Part shown: one piece after another, positions 6,123 through 12,591 of the stretch
Layout: the number at the start of each line of letters is the position of its first letter
Numbering within the stretch: position 1 is the first letter of the stretch
Assembly (NCBI GenBank): GCA_945928335.1
Contig: CAMENK010000013.1
Span: 1-12,591, forward strand
From: an uncultured Bacillota bacterium
GTDB taxonomy: Bacteria; Bacillota_I; Bacilli_A; RF39; UBA660
DNA: 12,591 nt
Direction: 5' to 3'
Program-made: the position numbers and the translations under genes
Notes under the pieces: model-generated
Told to the model about the DNA's origin: nothing
Databases searched by the model: none
What the model saw: only the letters and a program-made list of their open reading frames with translations

Positions 6123-6835
6123 TAGAAAGCATAAATAATGAAAAAGTAAAATATTATAAAAGATTAAGAGATAAAAAGTATATATTAGAAGAAAGAAAAT
6201 ATATAGTAGAAAGTGAGCATTTAGTAGAAGAAGCTTATAAAAGTGGATTATTAGAAGAAGTAATTACATCTTCTAATGACGTTAAATATGATGTTAAAAC
6301 TACATTGGTATCTGATAAAGTTTTAAAAAGCATTAGTTTATTAAATAGTGTTCCTAATATAATGGGTGTTGTAAGACTCAAAGAAAATAATAAGATAGTA
6401 GGAAATAAAATAGTAATGTTAGATAAAGTACAAGATCCTGGAAATGTTGGTACAATTATAAGAAGTGCATTAGCATTTAATGTAAATACAGTTATATTGA
6501 GCCCTGATTCAGTAAATTTGTATAATGATAAAATGATACGAAGTAGTGAAGGTACAATATTTAAAATGAATGTTATTAAAATGGATTTAAAGGACGCAAT
6601 TGAAGAAATACATAAAATGGGTATTAAAATATATTATGCTGATATGAATGGTACAATTGACATTGATAATGCTAATATAAAAGAATATGCATTAGTTTTA
6701 GGTAGCGAAGGAGAAGGAATTAGTGATTATATAAAAGAATTATCTGATGATTCTATAAATATTCCTATGAATAAAGCATGTGAAAGTTTGAATGTTTCTA
6801 TAACTGGTGGTATAATAATGTACAAATTTAGGTGA
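6119..6835 (+). CDS. TrmH/SpoU-family RNA 2'-O-ribose methyltransferase
   Basis: This 238-aa enzyme should transfer a methyl group from SAM to a ribose 2'-OH in rRNA or tRNA. An N-terminal substrate-binding part (ERKYIVESEHLVEEA) precedes the SPOUT knot domain. The three family motifs are present: NVGTIIRSA (109-117) with R115, LGSEGEGIS (194-202) and IPM...SLNVSI (223-228). The length is a little under the usual 250-270 aa for RlmB/TsnR-like enzymes. Its start overlaps the previous stop by four bases and AAGGTG (6102-6107) serves as SD. Its stop TGA lies inside the SD of rimM. The target nucleotide cannot be read from the sequence, so no gene symbol is given. The position beside rimM and trmD fits RNA maturation. 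Confidence 0.92.
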   Translation: MIESINNEKVKYYKRLRDKKYILEERKYIVESEHLVEEAYKSGLLEEVITSSNDVKYDVKTTLVSDKVLKSISLLNSVPNIMGVVRLKENNKIVGNKIVMLDKVQDPGNVGTIIRSALAFNVNTVILSPDSVNLYNDKMIRSSEGTIFKMNVIKMDLKDAIEEIHKMGIKIYYADMNGTIDIDNANIKEYALVLGSEGEGISDYIKELSDDSINIPMNKACESLNVSITGGIIMYKFR

Positions 6836-6839
6836 TATC

Positions 6840-7319
6840 ATGAATTATATTTGCATTGGGAAAATAGTTAATACTCATGGAATTAAAGGTGAAATAAGAA
6901 TATTAAGTAATTTTGATTATAAAGATAAAATATTTATTAAAGGTTTCAACTTATATATTGGTTCTTCTAAAGAAAAAGTTACTATTAGTACTTATAGACA
7001 TCATAAATGTTTTGATATGTGTTTATTTGAAGAGTATAATTATATAAATGATGTATTAAAATTTAAAGGACAAAAAGTATATATAAATAGAGATGATTTA
7101 ATTTTAAATGAAACTGAAATATTAGATAATGATTTAATAGGATTAGATGCATTTTATAATGATAATAAACTAGGAAAAATAACTGATATAATAAATAATA
7201 ATGGATATAAACTATTTTTAATAGATAATAAATATATACCATACAATAAAGAATTTATAGAAAAAATTGACTTAAATAATAGAAAAATAATATTTAAAAA
7301 TATGGAGGGATTAATATGA
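6840..7319 (+). CDS. rimM: 16S rRNA processing protein RimM
   Basis: RimM binds ribosomal protein S19 and helps mature the 30S head. The 159-aa protein opens with the diagnostic IGKIVNTHGIKGEIRI (5-20) and a first beta-barrel, followed by the PRC-barrel half DLIGLDAFYNDNKLGKITDI. It closes with YIPYNKEFIEKIDLNNRKI and MEGLI, as in other RimM proteins. It is slightly short against a usual 165-180 aa. The SD AGGTGAT (6830-6836) contains the stop of the preceding gene, and its own stop overlaps trmD (ATGA, 7316-7319). Both overlaps imply coupled translation. The usual neighbours rpsP and rplS are absent. Confidence 0.95.
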   Translation: MNYICIGKIVNTHGIKGEIRILSNFDYKDKIFIKGFNLYIGSSKEKVTISTYRHHKCFDMCLFEEYNYINDVLKFKGQKVYINRDDLILNETEILDNDLIGLDAFYNDNKLGKITDIINNNGYKLFLIDNKYIPYNKEFIEKIDLNNRKIIFKNMEGLI

Positions 7320-7978
7320 GAATAGATATTTTAACTTTATTTCCTGATATAATATCCTCTTACTTAAAAGAAAGTATTATCAAGCGAGCAATAGAAAAAG
7401 GTTTAGTAGAAATAAATATAATAAATATAAGAGATTTTAGTCCATTTAAAAGTGGACAAGTTGATGATACCCCATATGGTGGTGGAAGTGGAATGGTTCT
7501 TATGTGTGAACCAGTTTTTAAAGCTATAGATAGTGTTAAAACTGATAATTCTAAAGTGATAATGATGACTCCTACTGGAGAAAAATATAATCAATCCAAA
7601 GCAATAGATTTAACTCATGAAAAACATATAATCTTATTATGTGGTCATTATGAAGGTTTTGACGAAAGAATTAAAACGAAAGTTGATATGGAAATTAGTA
7701 TTGGAGACTATGTCTTAACTGGTGGTGAATTAGCAAGTTTAGTAATAACAGATTCAGTAGTAAGATTATTAGAAGGTGTTATAACTGAAACTAGTTTAGA
7801 TAGTGAATCATTTACTGATGGATTACTTGATTATCCAGTATATACTAAACCACGTGTATATGAAGGATTAGAAGTACCAGAGGTTTTATTAAGTGGAAAT
7901 CATAAAAAAATAGATGAATATAGAATGAACGAAAGAATAAGAATAACAAAGGAGAAAAGACCAGATATATTAAAGTAA
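7316..7978 (+). CDS. trmD: tRNA (guanine-37-N1)-methyltransferase TrmD
   Basis: TrmD methylates G37 next to the anticodon, using SAM, and so prevents +1 frameshifting. It is a cytosolic homodimer with a deep trefoil knot. Seen: MRIDILTLFPD at the N-terminus, DDTPYGGGSGMVLM, MTPTGEKYNQ, the SAM-knot segments CGHYEGFDER (109-118) and SIGDYVLTGGE (128-138), and the C-terminal LLDYPVYTKP...VPEVLLSGNHKKIDEYR with the tRNA-recognition residues. At 220 aa it is at the short end of the family (about 225-250). GGAGGG at 7304-7309 supports the ATG. It overlaps rimM by four bases; the next gene follows after 10 bases with its SD on the trmD stop. Confidence 0.97.
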   Translation: MRIDILTLFPDIISSYLKESIIKRAIEKGLVEINIINIRDFSPFKSGQVDDTPYGGGSGMVLMCEPVFKAIDSVKTDNSKVIMMTPTGEKYNQSKAIDLTHEKHIILLCGHYEGFDERIKTKVDMEISIGDYVLTGGELASLVITDSVVRLLEGVITETSLDSESFTDGLLDYPVYTKPRVYEGLEVPEVLLSGNHKKIDEYRMNERIRITKEKRPDILK

Positions 7979-7988
7979 GGGTGGTTTT

Positions 7989-8447
7989 ATGTATTATTTA
8001 AAAAGAAAAATAAAAAAAGGAAAAGTAGAAAATATAGGTGAAATTAAAGGACTCATAACTAAACCTAATAATAAAGGAATAATAAAAGTAAAAGAATTAA
8101 TTATAGTTGATAAAAACATAAGTAATTCATATATAAAAAAACAATTAGATAAAAAGTTTAAAAAAATGTATAAAAAAATCTACGATTATTTAGAAGAATC
8201 AGAAGGTTCAGAAGATGGTATAAAATCTTGTTTAAGTGAAATTGAAAAACTAAAATCCTATATTTTTTACAAATATCAAGAGTATATGAAAGTAGAATTA
8301 TATAGAGAATATCTTGCTAAAATAGTTTTAACTGAACAAGAACTTAAAAAGAAAGATAAAGAAAGAGAAATCTTTAATCAAATGATTAAAAATGCATACA
8401 TGAATTATTATGAACCTGAAGAAATAGAAAGAGGCAGAGGAAGATAA
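7989..8447 (+). CDS. Uncharacterised 152-aa, Lys/Glu-rich helical protein
   Basis: I do not recognise a named family. The N-terminal 35 residues are basic, with KPNNKGIIKVKEL looking like a small beta element. The rest is predicted helical, with an acidic hinge EESEGSEDG followed by SCLSEIEKLKSYIFYKYQEYMKVELYREYLAKIVLTEQELKKK in outline, a probable coiled-coil hairpin. There is no signal peptide or membrane segment and the pI is probably basic. Its SD AAGGGTGG (7977-7984) overlaps the trmD stop and the next gene starts one base after its own stop, so it is a full member of the operon. Similar small proteins seem to occur in gut Bacilli, but that is a recollection, not a search. Confidence 0.75.
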   Translation: MYYLKRKIKKGKVENIGEIKGLITKPNNKGIIKVKELIIVDKNISNSYIKKQLDKKFKKMYKKIYDYLEESEGSEDGIKSCLSEIEKLKSYIFYKYQEYMKVELYREYLAKIVLTEQELKKKDKEREIFNQMIKNAYMNYYEPEEIERGRGR

Positions 8448-8448
8448 T

Positions 8449-9312
8449 ATGCATCTTGAAATTCTAAAAAACTTTATTAAAAACAATTATAAATATTCTG
8501 ACTTTAACGATTTAGAATTTTTAGAAGAACTTAGAAAAGTTTTGGTCTTTTCACTAGGTACAAGTGATTATTTGAAACAATTAAAAACTGCTGATTTGAG
8601 ATTAGAAGAAGCTAGTGCAATTTATTGGACTAAGACTCGAACTATATCTTTAGATCCTATAGAAATTGAAAGAATAATTAAGCACAAGGAAGAAAAGAGT
8701 GGTATAAAATTTCCTGAATATTTTAAAAGTTATTTTTATTATGAACTTATTTTTCATGAATGTATTCACACCCTACAATTTAAACAATATTTTAAATCCG
8801 AAAATAATATTCATAGTACTTTAATTGAAGATTCCTATGAGGTTTCAAATGGTAATTTTAGATTAGAAAGAGATAGGGAATTTAAATCAAATATTATTCT
8901 AGATTACATAGCAAATAGATTTTATAATATAAACCATCAATTTTTTCCAATAGAAAAAGAAGCAGATGTAAAATCTGCAATGCTTACTAGAGAAATTTAT
9001 AAATCGTTTATACAAGATGAAGATTTATTGAATTTCTTAAATTTAAATTATCTAAAAACAATATTTTATGGTTATGTTTCTGATTTTAAATTAACATCAC
9101 CTACAAAACAATTCTATTCTTTAATTAAACGAGGTGATAAGTTCAAAAAACTTGAATATAAAAGTTTAGATTTTAATGATAGAATAGCATTAGGCCTTCC
9201 AATTACTATCTTTGAAGTATATAATCATATTTTTAATATAATGCCTTCCGAAGATAGAAAAGTATTATCAATAAAAATGGGTAAAAATAATTTTATATTT
9301 AAACAAAAATAA
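8449..9312 (+). CDS. Putative HExxH zinc metalloprotease, uncharacterised
   Basis: The 287-aa protein carries HECIH at residues 103-107 in a helix (YYELIFHECIHTLQF), and EKEAD at 169-173, which matches the E-x-x-A-D third-ligand helix of gluzincins such as M48. Zinc binding by H103, H107 and E169 with E104 as catalyst is therefore inferred. No signal peptide or membrane helix is visible, so it should be cytosolic. The substrate is unknown. It begins one base after the preceding stop and uses an SD-like GAGG within that gene (8431-8440 area), so translation is probably coupled. It is the last gene of the YgjP-trmD run; the next gene has its own promoter. Confidence 0.7.
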   Translation: MHLEILKNFIKNNYKYSDFNDLEFLEELRKVLVFSLGTSDYLKQLKTADLRLEEASAIYWTKTRTISLDPIEIERIIKHKEEKSGIKFPEYFKSYFYYELIFHECIHTLQFKQYFKSENNIHSTLIEDSYEVSNGNFRLERDREFKSNIILDYIANRFYNINHQFFPIEKEADVKSAMLTREIYKSFIQDEDLLNFLNLNYLKTIFYGYVSDFKLTSPTKQFYSLIKRGDKFKKLEYKSLDFNDRIALGLPITIFEVYNHIFNIMPSEDRKVLSIKMGKNNFIFKQK

Positions 9313-9322
9313 ATATTATATC

Positions 9323-9351
9323 TTGATTAAACCTGAATTTTATTGTAATAT
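9323..9351 (+). promoter_or_regulatory. Promoter of the DUF5684-like membrane gene
   Basis: TTGATT at 9323-9328 and TAATAT at 9346-9351 are 17 bases apart, predicting a start near 9358 and a leader of about 20 nt. No terminator is evident between the preceding gene and this promoter. Confidence 0.5.
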
Positions 9352-9377
9352 TATTTTAGGATAGAAGGGTTGATAAA

Positions 9378-10058
9378 ATGACATTAGTTGAAATTATATT
9401 TAAAATTTTAAGAATTTGGTCTATCTTTGCAGCATATACATTGTTATTTTCAGTATTATTGTCATGCTCTAGCTATAGAATTTTTGAAAAAGCTGGAAAA
9501 AAGAGATGGCAATCATTTATACCTGTATATAATTTAATAATAATGTTGGATATTGTTAAATTAAGTAAATTTTATTTTTTATTACTATTATTACCAATTA
9601 CAAATGTTTTAATTATATATATAATGCTTTATAGATTAAGTATTGTTTTCATTACTGAAAAGAAATTTGCAATGGGTCTAATATTATGCGCTGTTATATT
9701 TTTGCCTATTTTAAATTATAGTAGTGAATTGAGATTAACTGAGGAGGAAGAAAAAAAATTAGATAATGTAAGTGGAGATATGATTACATTACTTACAAAT
9801 AAACAATATGATGAATTAAATAAGCAAGAAGATACAAACCCAGTTATTGATAATGTATTTAAAGCAGATATTAAAAACTATGAACCATCTCCTACTTTTA
9901 GAGCTAATAAACTAAAATATAAAAAAATAATTGAAGAAGAAAAACCTATAATAGTAGAAAGAGTAGAACCTGTAGAAGTAAGAGATTTAAAGAAAAATAA
10001 ATTTATTAATCCTAAAAAAGAGGAAGAGGATGATTCAATAGAAATAGTTGAATTATAA
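9378..10058 (+). CDS. Membrane protein with N-terminal DUF5684-like domain and charged tail
   Basis: This 226-aa protein has three hydrophobic segments at about residues 8-31, 64-86 and 97-113. Between the first two is the typical SSYRIFEKAGKKRWQSFIPVYN stretch (31-52), which marks DUF5684-like small membrane proteins of unknown role. Residues 115-226 form a long, highly charged Lys/Glu tail with no hydrophobic segment, probably cytoplasmic and disordered, rich in EEE and PVE/PIIVE motifs. AAGGGTTGAT (9366-9375) supplies the SD for ATG 9378. It has a promoter of its own and sits upstream of cdsA-rseP, which also have their own promoter. The function is unknown; the tail could bind a partner. 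Confidence 0.75.
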   Translation: MTLVEIIFKILRIWSIFAAYTLLFSVLLSCSSYRIFEKAGKKRWQSFIPVYNLIIMLDIVKLSKFYFLLLLLPITNVLIIYIMLYRLSIVFITEKKFAMGLILCAVIFLPILNYSSELRLTEEEEKKLDNVSGDMITLLTNKQYDELNKQEDTNPVIDNVFKADIKNYEPSPTFRANKLKYKKIIEEEKPIIVERVEPVEVRDLKKNKFINPKKEEEDDSIEIVEL

Positions 10059-10081
10059 TTCTTCTTTTTTTCATATATTTA

Positions 10082-10090
10082 TGATATAAT
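10082..10090 (+). promoter_or_regulatory. Extended -10 promoter of cdsA-rseP
   Basis: TGATATAAT (10082-10090) is an extended -10 element, preceded by a T/C-rich tract that covers the -35 position without a good hexamer. The RNA would start near 10097, just before the SD GAGGAG (10106-10111). A second TATAAT at 10096 lies too close to the SD to be useful. Confidence 0.55.
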
Positions 10091-10119
10091 CAAAATATAA
10101 TATATGAGGAGTGATAAAA

Positions 10120-10920
10120 ATGAAACAAAGAATTATTAGTGCTATAATTGCGCTTATTATAGTTGTACCTATAATAATATTGGGTGGAAAAACATTTTGT
10201 ATAGGAGCATCTATAATTGGAGTTATAGGTTTCTATGAATTATTAAAAATAAAAAATAAGAAGAAAGAAATGCCTTATGCAATGAAAGTAGTTAGTATAT
10301 TATGCTTCTTACTACTTCTTGTAAATAATTGGAATATAATAGGTGGGTTATTTATTGCAGACTATAAAAGAATGCCATTTATAATATTTTTATTATTAGT
10401 ACCTATAGTGTTTTATAATAAATCTAAAAAATATGATATAGAAGATGCTTTATTCTTACTAGGATCTGTTATGTTTTTAGGAATAGGTTTTAATCAATTA
10501 GTTTCCATAAGATTATTAGATATTAAATACTTATTATTCTTATTATCAATAACTATATTTACAGATACATTCGCGTATATAGTAGGTAGACTAATAGGAA
10601 AACACAAAATGTGTCCTAGTGTTAGCCCAAATAAAACATGGGAAGGTTTCTTTGGAGGACTTGTATTTGGAACTTTTATAAGCACAGTATATTATGTAAA
10701 CGCTTTTAGTTATAATAAAAGTATAATATTATTAGTATTATTAGTAATGATATTAAGCGTTATAGGACAACTTGGTGATTTAATATTTAGTAGTATAAAA
10801 AGACATTTTGATATTAAAGATTTTGGTAATATAATGCCAGGACATGGAGGAGTTCTAGATAGACTAGATAGTTTGTTGTTTGTTGTACTAGCATTTGAGT
10901 TTTTAATTAATTTATTTTAG
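10120..10920 (+). CDS. cdsA: Phosphatidate cytidylyltransferase CdsA
   Basis: CdsA makes CDP-diacylglycerol from phosphatidic acid and CTP, the branch point for phosphatidylglycerol and cardiolipin. It is an integral membrane enzyme: the 266-aa chain is mostly hydrophobic, with about eight membrane segments. The family signature is complete at residues 225-250: SSIKRHFDIKDFG, then PGHGGVLDRLD. TDTFAYIVGR (148-157) and SPNKTWEG (169-176) are the other conserved blocks. GAGGAG (10106-10111) eight bases ahead fixes ATG 10120; an in-frame GTG at 10111 lies in that SD and is rejected. Its stop TAG is part of the rseP SD. In most Firmicutes uppS precedes and dxr follows; neither is here. Confidence 0.96.
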   Translation: MKQRIISAIIALIIVVPIIILGGKTFCIGASIIGVIGFYELLKIKNKKKEMPYAMKVVSILCFLLLLVNNWNIIGGLFIADYKRMPFIIFLLLVPIVFYNKSKKYDIEDALFLLGSVMFLGIGFNQLVSIRLLDIKYLLFLLSITIFTDTFAYIVGRLIGKHKMCPSVSPNKTWEGFFGGLVFGTFISTVYYVNAFSYNKSIILLVLLVMILSVIGQLGDLIFSSIKRHFDIKDFGNIMPGHGGVLDRLDSLLFVVLAFEFLINLF

Positions 10921-10931
10921 GAGGCAAACAT

Positions 10932-11981
10932 ATGAATTTTATAATTACTTTATTGATTTTAATAATAATATTAGGAATAATTGTATTTATACATGAACTC
11001 GGACATTTCCTAGCTGCTAAAAAAATGGGAGTTTATGTTCACGAATTTGCAATTGGAATGGGACCAAAAATATTTAGTTTCAAAAGAAAAAATGATGAAA
11101 CTAGATATAGTATAAGATTATTACCATTAGGAGGATTTACTGCATTAGCAAGTGATAATGAAAGTGGAGAAGGTCTTAAAAAAAATCAAATATTAGAAAA
11201 TAAAACTGCTTTTCAAAGATTTTTAGTACTTATAATGGGCATAGTATTTAATATGCTTTTAGCAATAGTATTACTATTTATAAATGGCCTTATTTATGGT
11301 AGTCCCAAGACAGATCCATATGTTGGAGAAATAGTAGAAGATAGTCCAGCATCTAAAACTGATTTATCGACTGGAGATTTAATTTTGAAAGTAAACGGAA
11401 AAAGTGTTAAAAGCTGGGATGATGTATTATTGGAAACTAGATTTGGAGAAAAGAAAGAAACATACACTTTCTTAATAGAAAGAGATAATAAACAATATGA
11501 AATAAATATTTCACCTGATTATAAAACAGATGAAGATGGAGAAGAAGTTCCTAGTTTTGGTTTTGCTTCCATGGTAAAAAAAGATAAAGGATTTATTTCT
11601 GCATTAAAATATGGCTTTGAGGGCACTTATAAATCCATAGCTAGTGTATTCAATATATTAGGTAAACTAATAACTGGTAAAATAGGCGCTAATAATTTGA
11701 GTGGACCTATTGGAGTATATACTGTTATAGATAATATTAAATCAAAAGGATTAGAAAACTTAATTTATCTAACTGCTTATTTGAGTGTTAATGTAGGAGT
11801 AATAAACTTAATACCAATACCTGTATTTGATGGAGGAAGAATACTTATTCTACTTATAGAAAAGATTAAAGGAAAAAAGACAAATCCTAAGTTAGAAACT
11901 TGGCTAAATAATATAGGCGCTATATTATTAATACTTTTAATGGTATATGTAGCAATAAATGATATTTTAAAATTATTTTAA
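10932..11981 (+). CDS. rseP: Site-2 (RseP/RasP) intramembrane zinc metalloprotease
   Basis: This protease cleaves transmembrane substrates such as anti-sigma factors and leftover signal peptides. The 349-aa chain has the catalytic HELGH in the first membrane helix (21-25), a further membrane segment at about 97-120, a single PDZ domain at about 125-195 (DSPASKTDLSTGDLILKVNG), and the second zinc motif IPIPVFDGGR (294-303) with D300 as third ligand. A last helix lies at 328-345. The single PDZ is the Gram-positive RasP form. AGGAGG (10919-10924) overlaps the cdsA stop, so translation is coupled. A hairpin starting at its own stop ends the operon. dxr, normally between cdsA and rseP, is missing. 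Confidence 0.96.
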   Translation: MNFIITLLILIIILGIIVFIHELGHFLAAKKMGVYVHEFAIGMGPKIFSFKRKNDETRYSIRLLPLGGFTALASDNESGEGLKKNQILENKTAFQRFLVLIMGIVFNMLLAIVLLFINGLIYGSPKTDPYVGEIVEDSPASKTDLSTGDLILKVNGKSVKSWDDVLLETRFGEKKETYTFLIERDNKQYEINISPDYKTDEDGEEVPSFGFASMVKKDKGFISALKYGFEGTYKSIASVFNILGKLITGKIGANNLSGPIGVYTVIDNIKSKGLENLIYLTAYLSVNVGVINLIPIPVFDGGRILILLIEKIKGKKTNPKLETWLNNIGAILLILLMVYVAINDILKLF

Positions 11982-11999
11982 GCACATAATGTGCTTTTT
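11980..11999 (+). terminator. Intrinsic terminator of cdsA-rseP
   Basis: AAGCACA/TGTGCTT (11980-11986/11990-11996) is a perfect 7-bp stem with a TAA loop, followed by a T-run. The first arm shares the last two bases of the rseP stop codon. Confidence 0.85.
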
Positions 12000-12021
12000 A
12001 TATACCTATAAATAAATGCTT

Positions 12022-12039
12022 TGTATAAAAAATTATACA
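12022..12039 (+). repeat. Perfect inverted repeat upstream of the 122-aa gene
   Basis: TGTATAA-AAAA-TTATACA is a perfect 7-base inverted repeat, 20 bases upstream of the -35 of the next gene. A second, imperfect palindrome GAACAAA/TTTGCTC (12045-12059) follows and abuts the -35. They could be operator sites; there is no T-run that would make either a terminator on the plus strand. Confidence 0.5.
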
Positions 12040-12059
12040 GACACGAACAAAATTTGCTC

Positions 12060-12088
12060 TTGTTTAATAAATATTAGTTTAATATAAT
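12060..12088 (+). promoter_or_regulatory. Promoter of the 122-aa gene
   Basis: TTGTTT (12060-12065) and consensus TATAAT (12083-12088) are 17 bases apart. The start near 12095 lies beyond an in-frame ATG at 12087, which excludes that codon as translation start. Confidence 0.7.
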
Positions 12089-12113
12089 GTATATAGTAGA
12101 AGGAGTAAAAATC

Positions 12114-12482
12114 ATGGGAAGTTTTAACAAAAATAAAGAAATAGTTAGTGTATGTAAATATTATTATGATATAGTAAATTTTGAAATATATGAAGATGAT
12201 AAAATTAAACAAAATATTATAAACTTATATATAGAATATATATTTAGTTTTGATATTGTTACTAAGAGAGAAAAAGAAAAATTAGAACAAATAGATAAAA
12301 TAGTATATAAGTTTTTAACTGATAAAAGATTTAATAAAGAAATGGTTAGTGAATTATCTCATTTAAGAGTTTCTAAATCAGTTTCAAATGTAGTTGAATA
12401 TGTAATGAATAAAATGATAGAATACTTTGAAAACTATAAAACAGTTTATACAAGAAATATATATATTCCAAGATGGATTTAA
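12114..12482 (+). CDS. Uncharacterised 122-aa protein
   Basis: I do not recognise a family. ATG 12114 is chosen because AAGGAG (12100-12105) precedes it by eight bases and because the earlier in-frame ATG (12087) overlaps the promoter -10 element. The 122-aa product is predicted mainly helical, tyrosine-rich (YYYDIVNFEIYED near the start, YENYKTVYTRNIYIPRW near the end in outline) and Lys/Glu-rich in the middle. It has no signal peptide, cysteine motif or membrane helix. It is a single-gene unit with its own promoter, upstream inverted repeats and a terminator that includes its final codons. The function cannot be inferred. Confidence 0.7.
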   Translation: MGSFNKNKEIVSVCKYYYDIVNFEIYEDDKIKQNIINLYIEYIFSFDIVTKREKEKLEQIDKIVYKFLTDKRFNKEMVSELSHLRVSKSVSNVVEYVMNKMIEYFENYKTVYTRNIYIPRWI

Positions 12483-12500
12483 TTTACTTCCATCTTTTTT
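12470..12500 (+). terminator. Intrinsic terminator of the 122-aa gene
   Basis: AAGATGGA/TCCATCTT (12470-12477/12489-12496) is a perfect 8-bp stem with an 11-base loop and a T-run to 12500. The left arm encodes the last residues; the stop codon lies in the loop, as does the -35 of the tRNA promoter. Confidence 0.85.
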
Positions 12501-12511
12501 AATGGTATAAT
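12483..12511 (+). promoter_or_regulatory. Promoter of tRNA-Arg
   Basis: TTTACT (12483-12488) and TATAAT (12506-12511) with an extended TGG (12503-12505) are 17 bases apart. The RNA would start near 12518, only about two bases before the mature tRNA 5' end. Confidence 0.7.
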
Positions 12512-12519
12512 TTTAATAT

Positions 12520-12591
12520 GTCCTCGTAGCTCAGTTGGAAGAGCAACCCCCTCCTAAGGGGTAGGTCGGAAGTTCGAATCTTCTCGGGGAC
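12520..12591 (+). tRNA. tRNA-Arg(CCU), lacking its 3' discriminator at the window edge
   Basis: A full cloverleaf can be drawn. The acceptor is GTCCTCG with CGGGGAC (7 pairs, one G-U). The D-arm is GCTC/GAGC with an AGTTGGAA loop. The anticodon stem is ACCCC/GGGGT with loop CTCCTAA, giving anticodon CCT, which reads AGG. The T-arm is GGAAG/CTTCT with the TTCGAAT loop. The window ends at base 72 of the tRNA, so the discriminator and any encoded CCA are outside. It is probably transcribed alone or as the first of a tRNA cluster. Confidence 0.96.

Noticed and set aside
6112..6840. UGA read as tryptophan (mycoplasma code)
   Set aside because: Trp is encoded by TGG throughout, and TGA ends two genes exactly at operon overlaps.
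7403..7594. Minus-strand open frame of 63 codons inside trmD
   Set aside because: It lies wholly within the well-supported trmD gene, has an improbable amino-acid mix and no ribosome-binding site; it is an antisense shadow.
10494..10685. Minus-strand open frame of 63 codons inside cdsA
   Set aside because: It is the complement of the conserved CdsA region, with no start signals of its own.
12039..12060. Second copy of the small RNA, because CACGAAC occurs both at about 1630 and about 12042
   Set aside because: The match is seven bases with loose similarity around it; there is no matching promoter or terminator on the minus strand.

Overview
The window comes from a very AT-rich member of the Firmicutes (Bacillota). 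It looks like one of the small-genome gut Bacilli (RF39- or Erysipelotrichia-like), judging by composition, strong GGAGG/GGTGAT ribosome-binding sites, T-box control of a tRNA synthetase and tightly packed, almost wholly plus-strand genes. It is not a UGA=Trp mollicute: Trp is written TGG, and UGA ends both the YgjP-like and the TrmH-like genes. The lineage is inferred; no 16S or other phylogenetic marker was compared.

Layout. Bases 1-477 hold the 3' end of a surface (pilin-like) protein gene. Near its end lies a GC-rich patch that resembles the variable region of a diversity-generating retroelement. Bases 487-727 carry a promoter and a complete T-box leader with an isoleucine (AUC) specifier. 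The next gene is not ileS but a DUF3800 gene (743-1588). It is followed, on the opposite strand, by what looks like a complete small RNA gene of about 78 nt with its own promoter and terminator. Only then comes ileS (1775-4858). Its product is an IleRS2-type enzyme whose HIGH signature reads GIHH, the altered motif linked to very high mupirocin resistance. The ileS 3' region has two tandem hairpin repeats and a strong terminator.

From 5064 the window is housekeeping: a short XRE regulator, then a tight run of YgjP-type metallopeptidase, TrmH/SpoU methyltransferase, rimM, trmD, an uncharacterised 152-aa protein and a putative HExxH metalloprotease. Next is a separately promoted DUF5684-like membrane protein, then cdsA-rseP ending in a terminator, then an uncharacterised 122-aa protein. 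The window ends in a tRNA-Arg(CCU) gene missing only its last base(s).

How it fits together. rimM, trmD and the TrmH-like gene serve ribosome and tRNA maturation. cdsA and rseP serve the membrane. The T-box senses uncharged tRNA-Ile and must drive the DUF3800 gene first, so this gene may be induced by isoleucine starvation. ileS may in addition use its own promoters, which share an inverted repeat with the divergent small-RNA promoter. The DUF3800-small RNA pair inside the T-box/ileS unit is the most unusual thing here.
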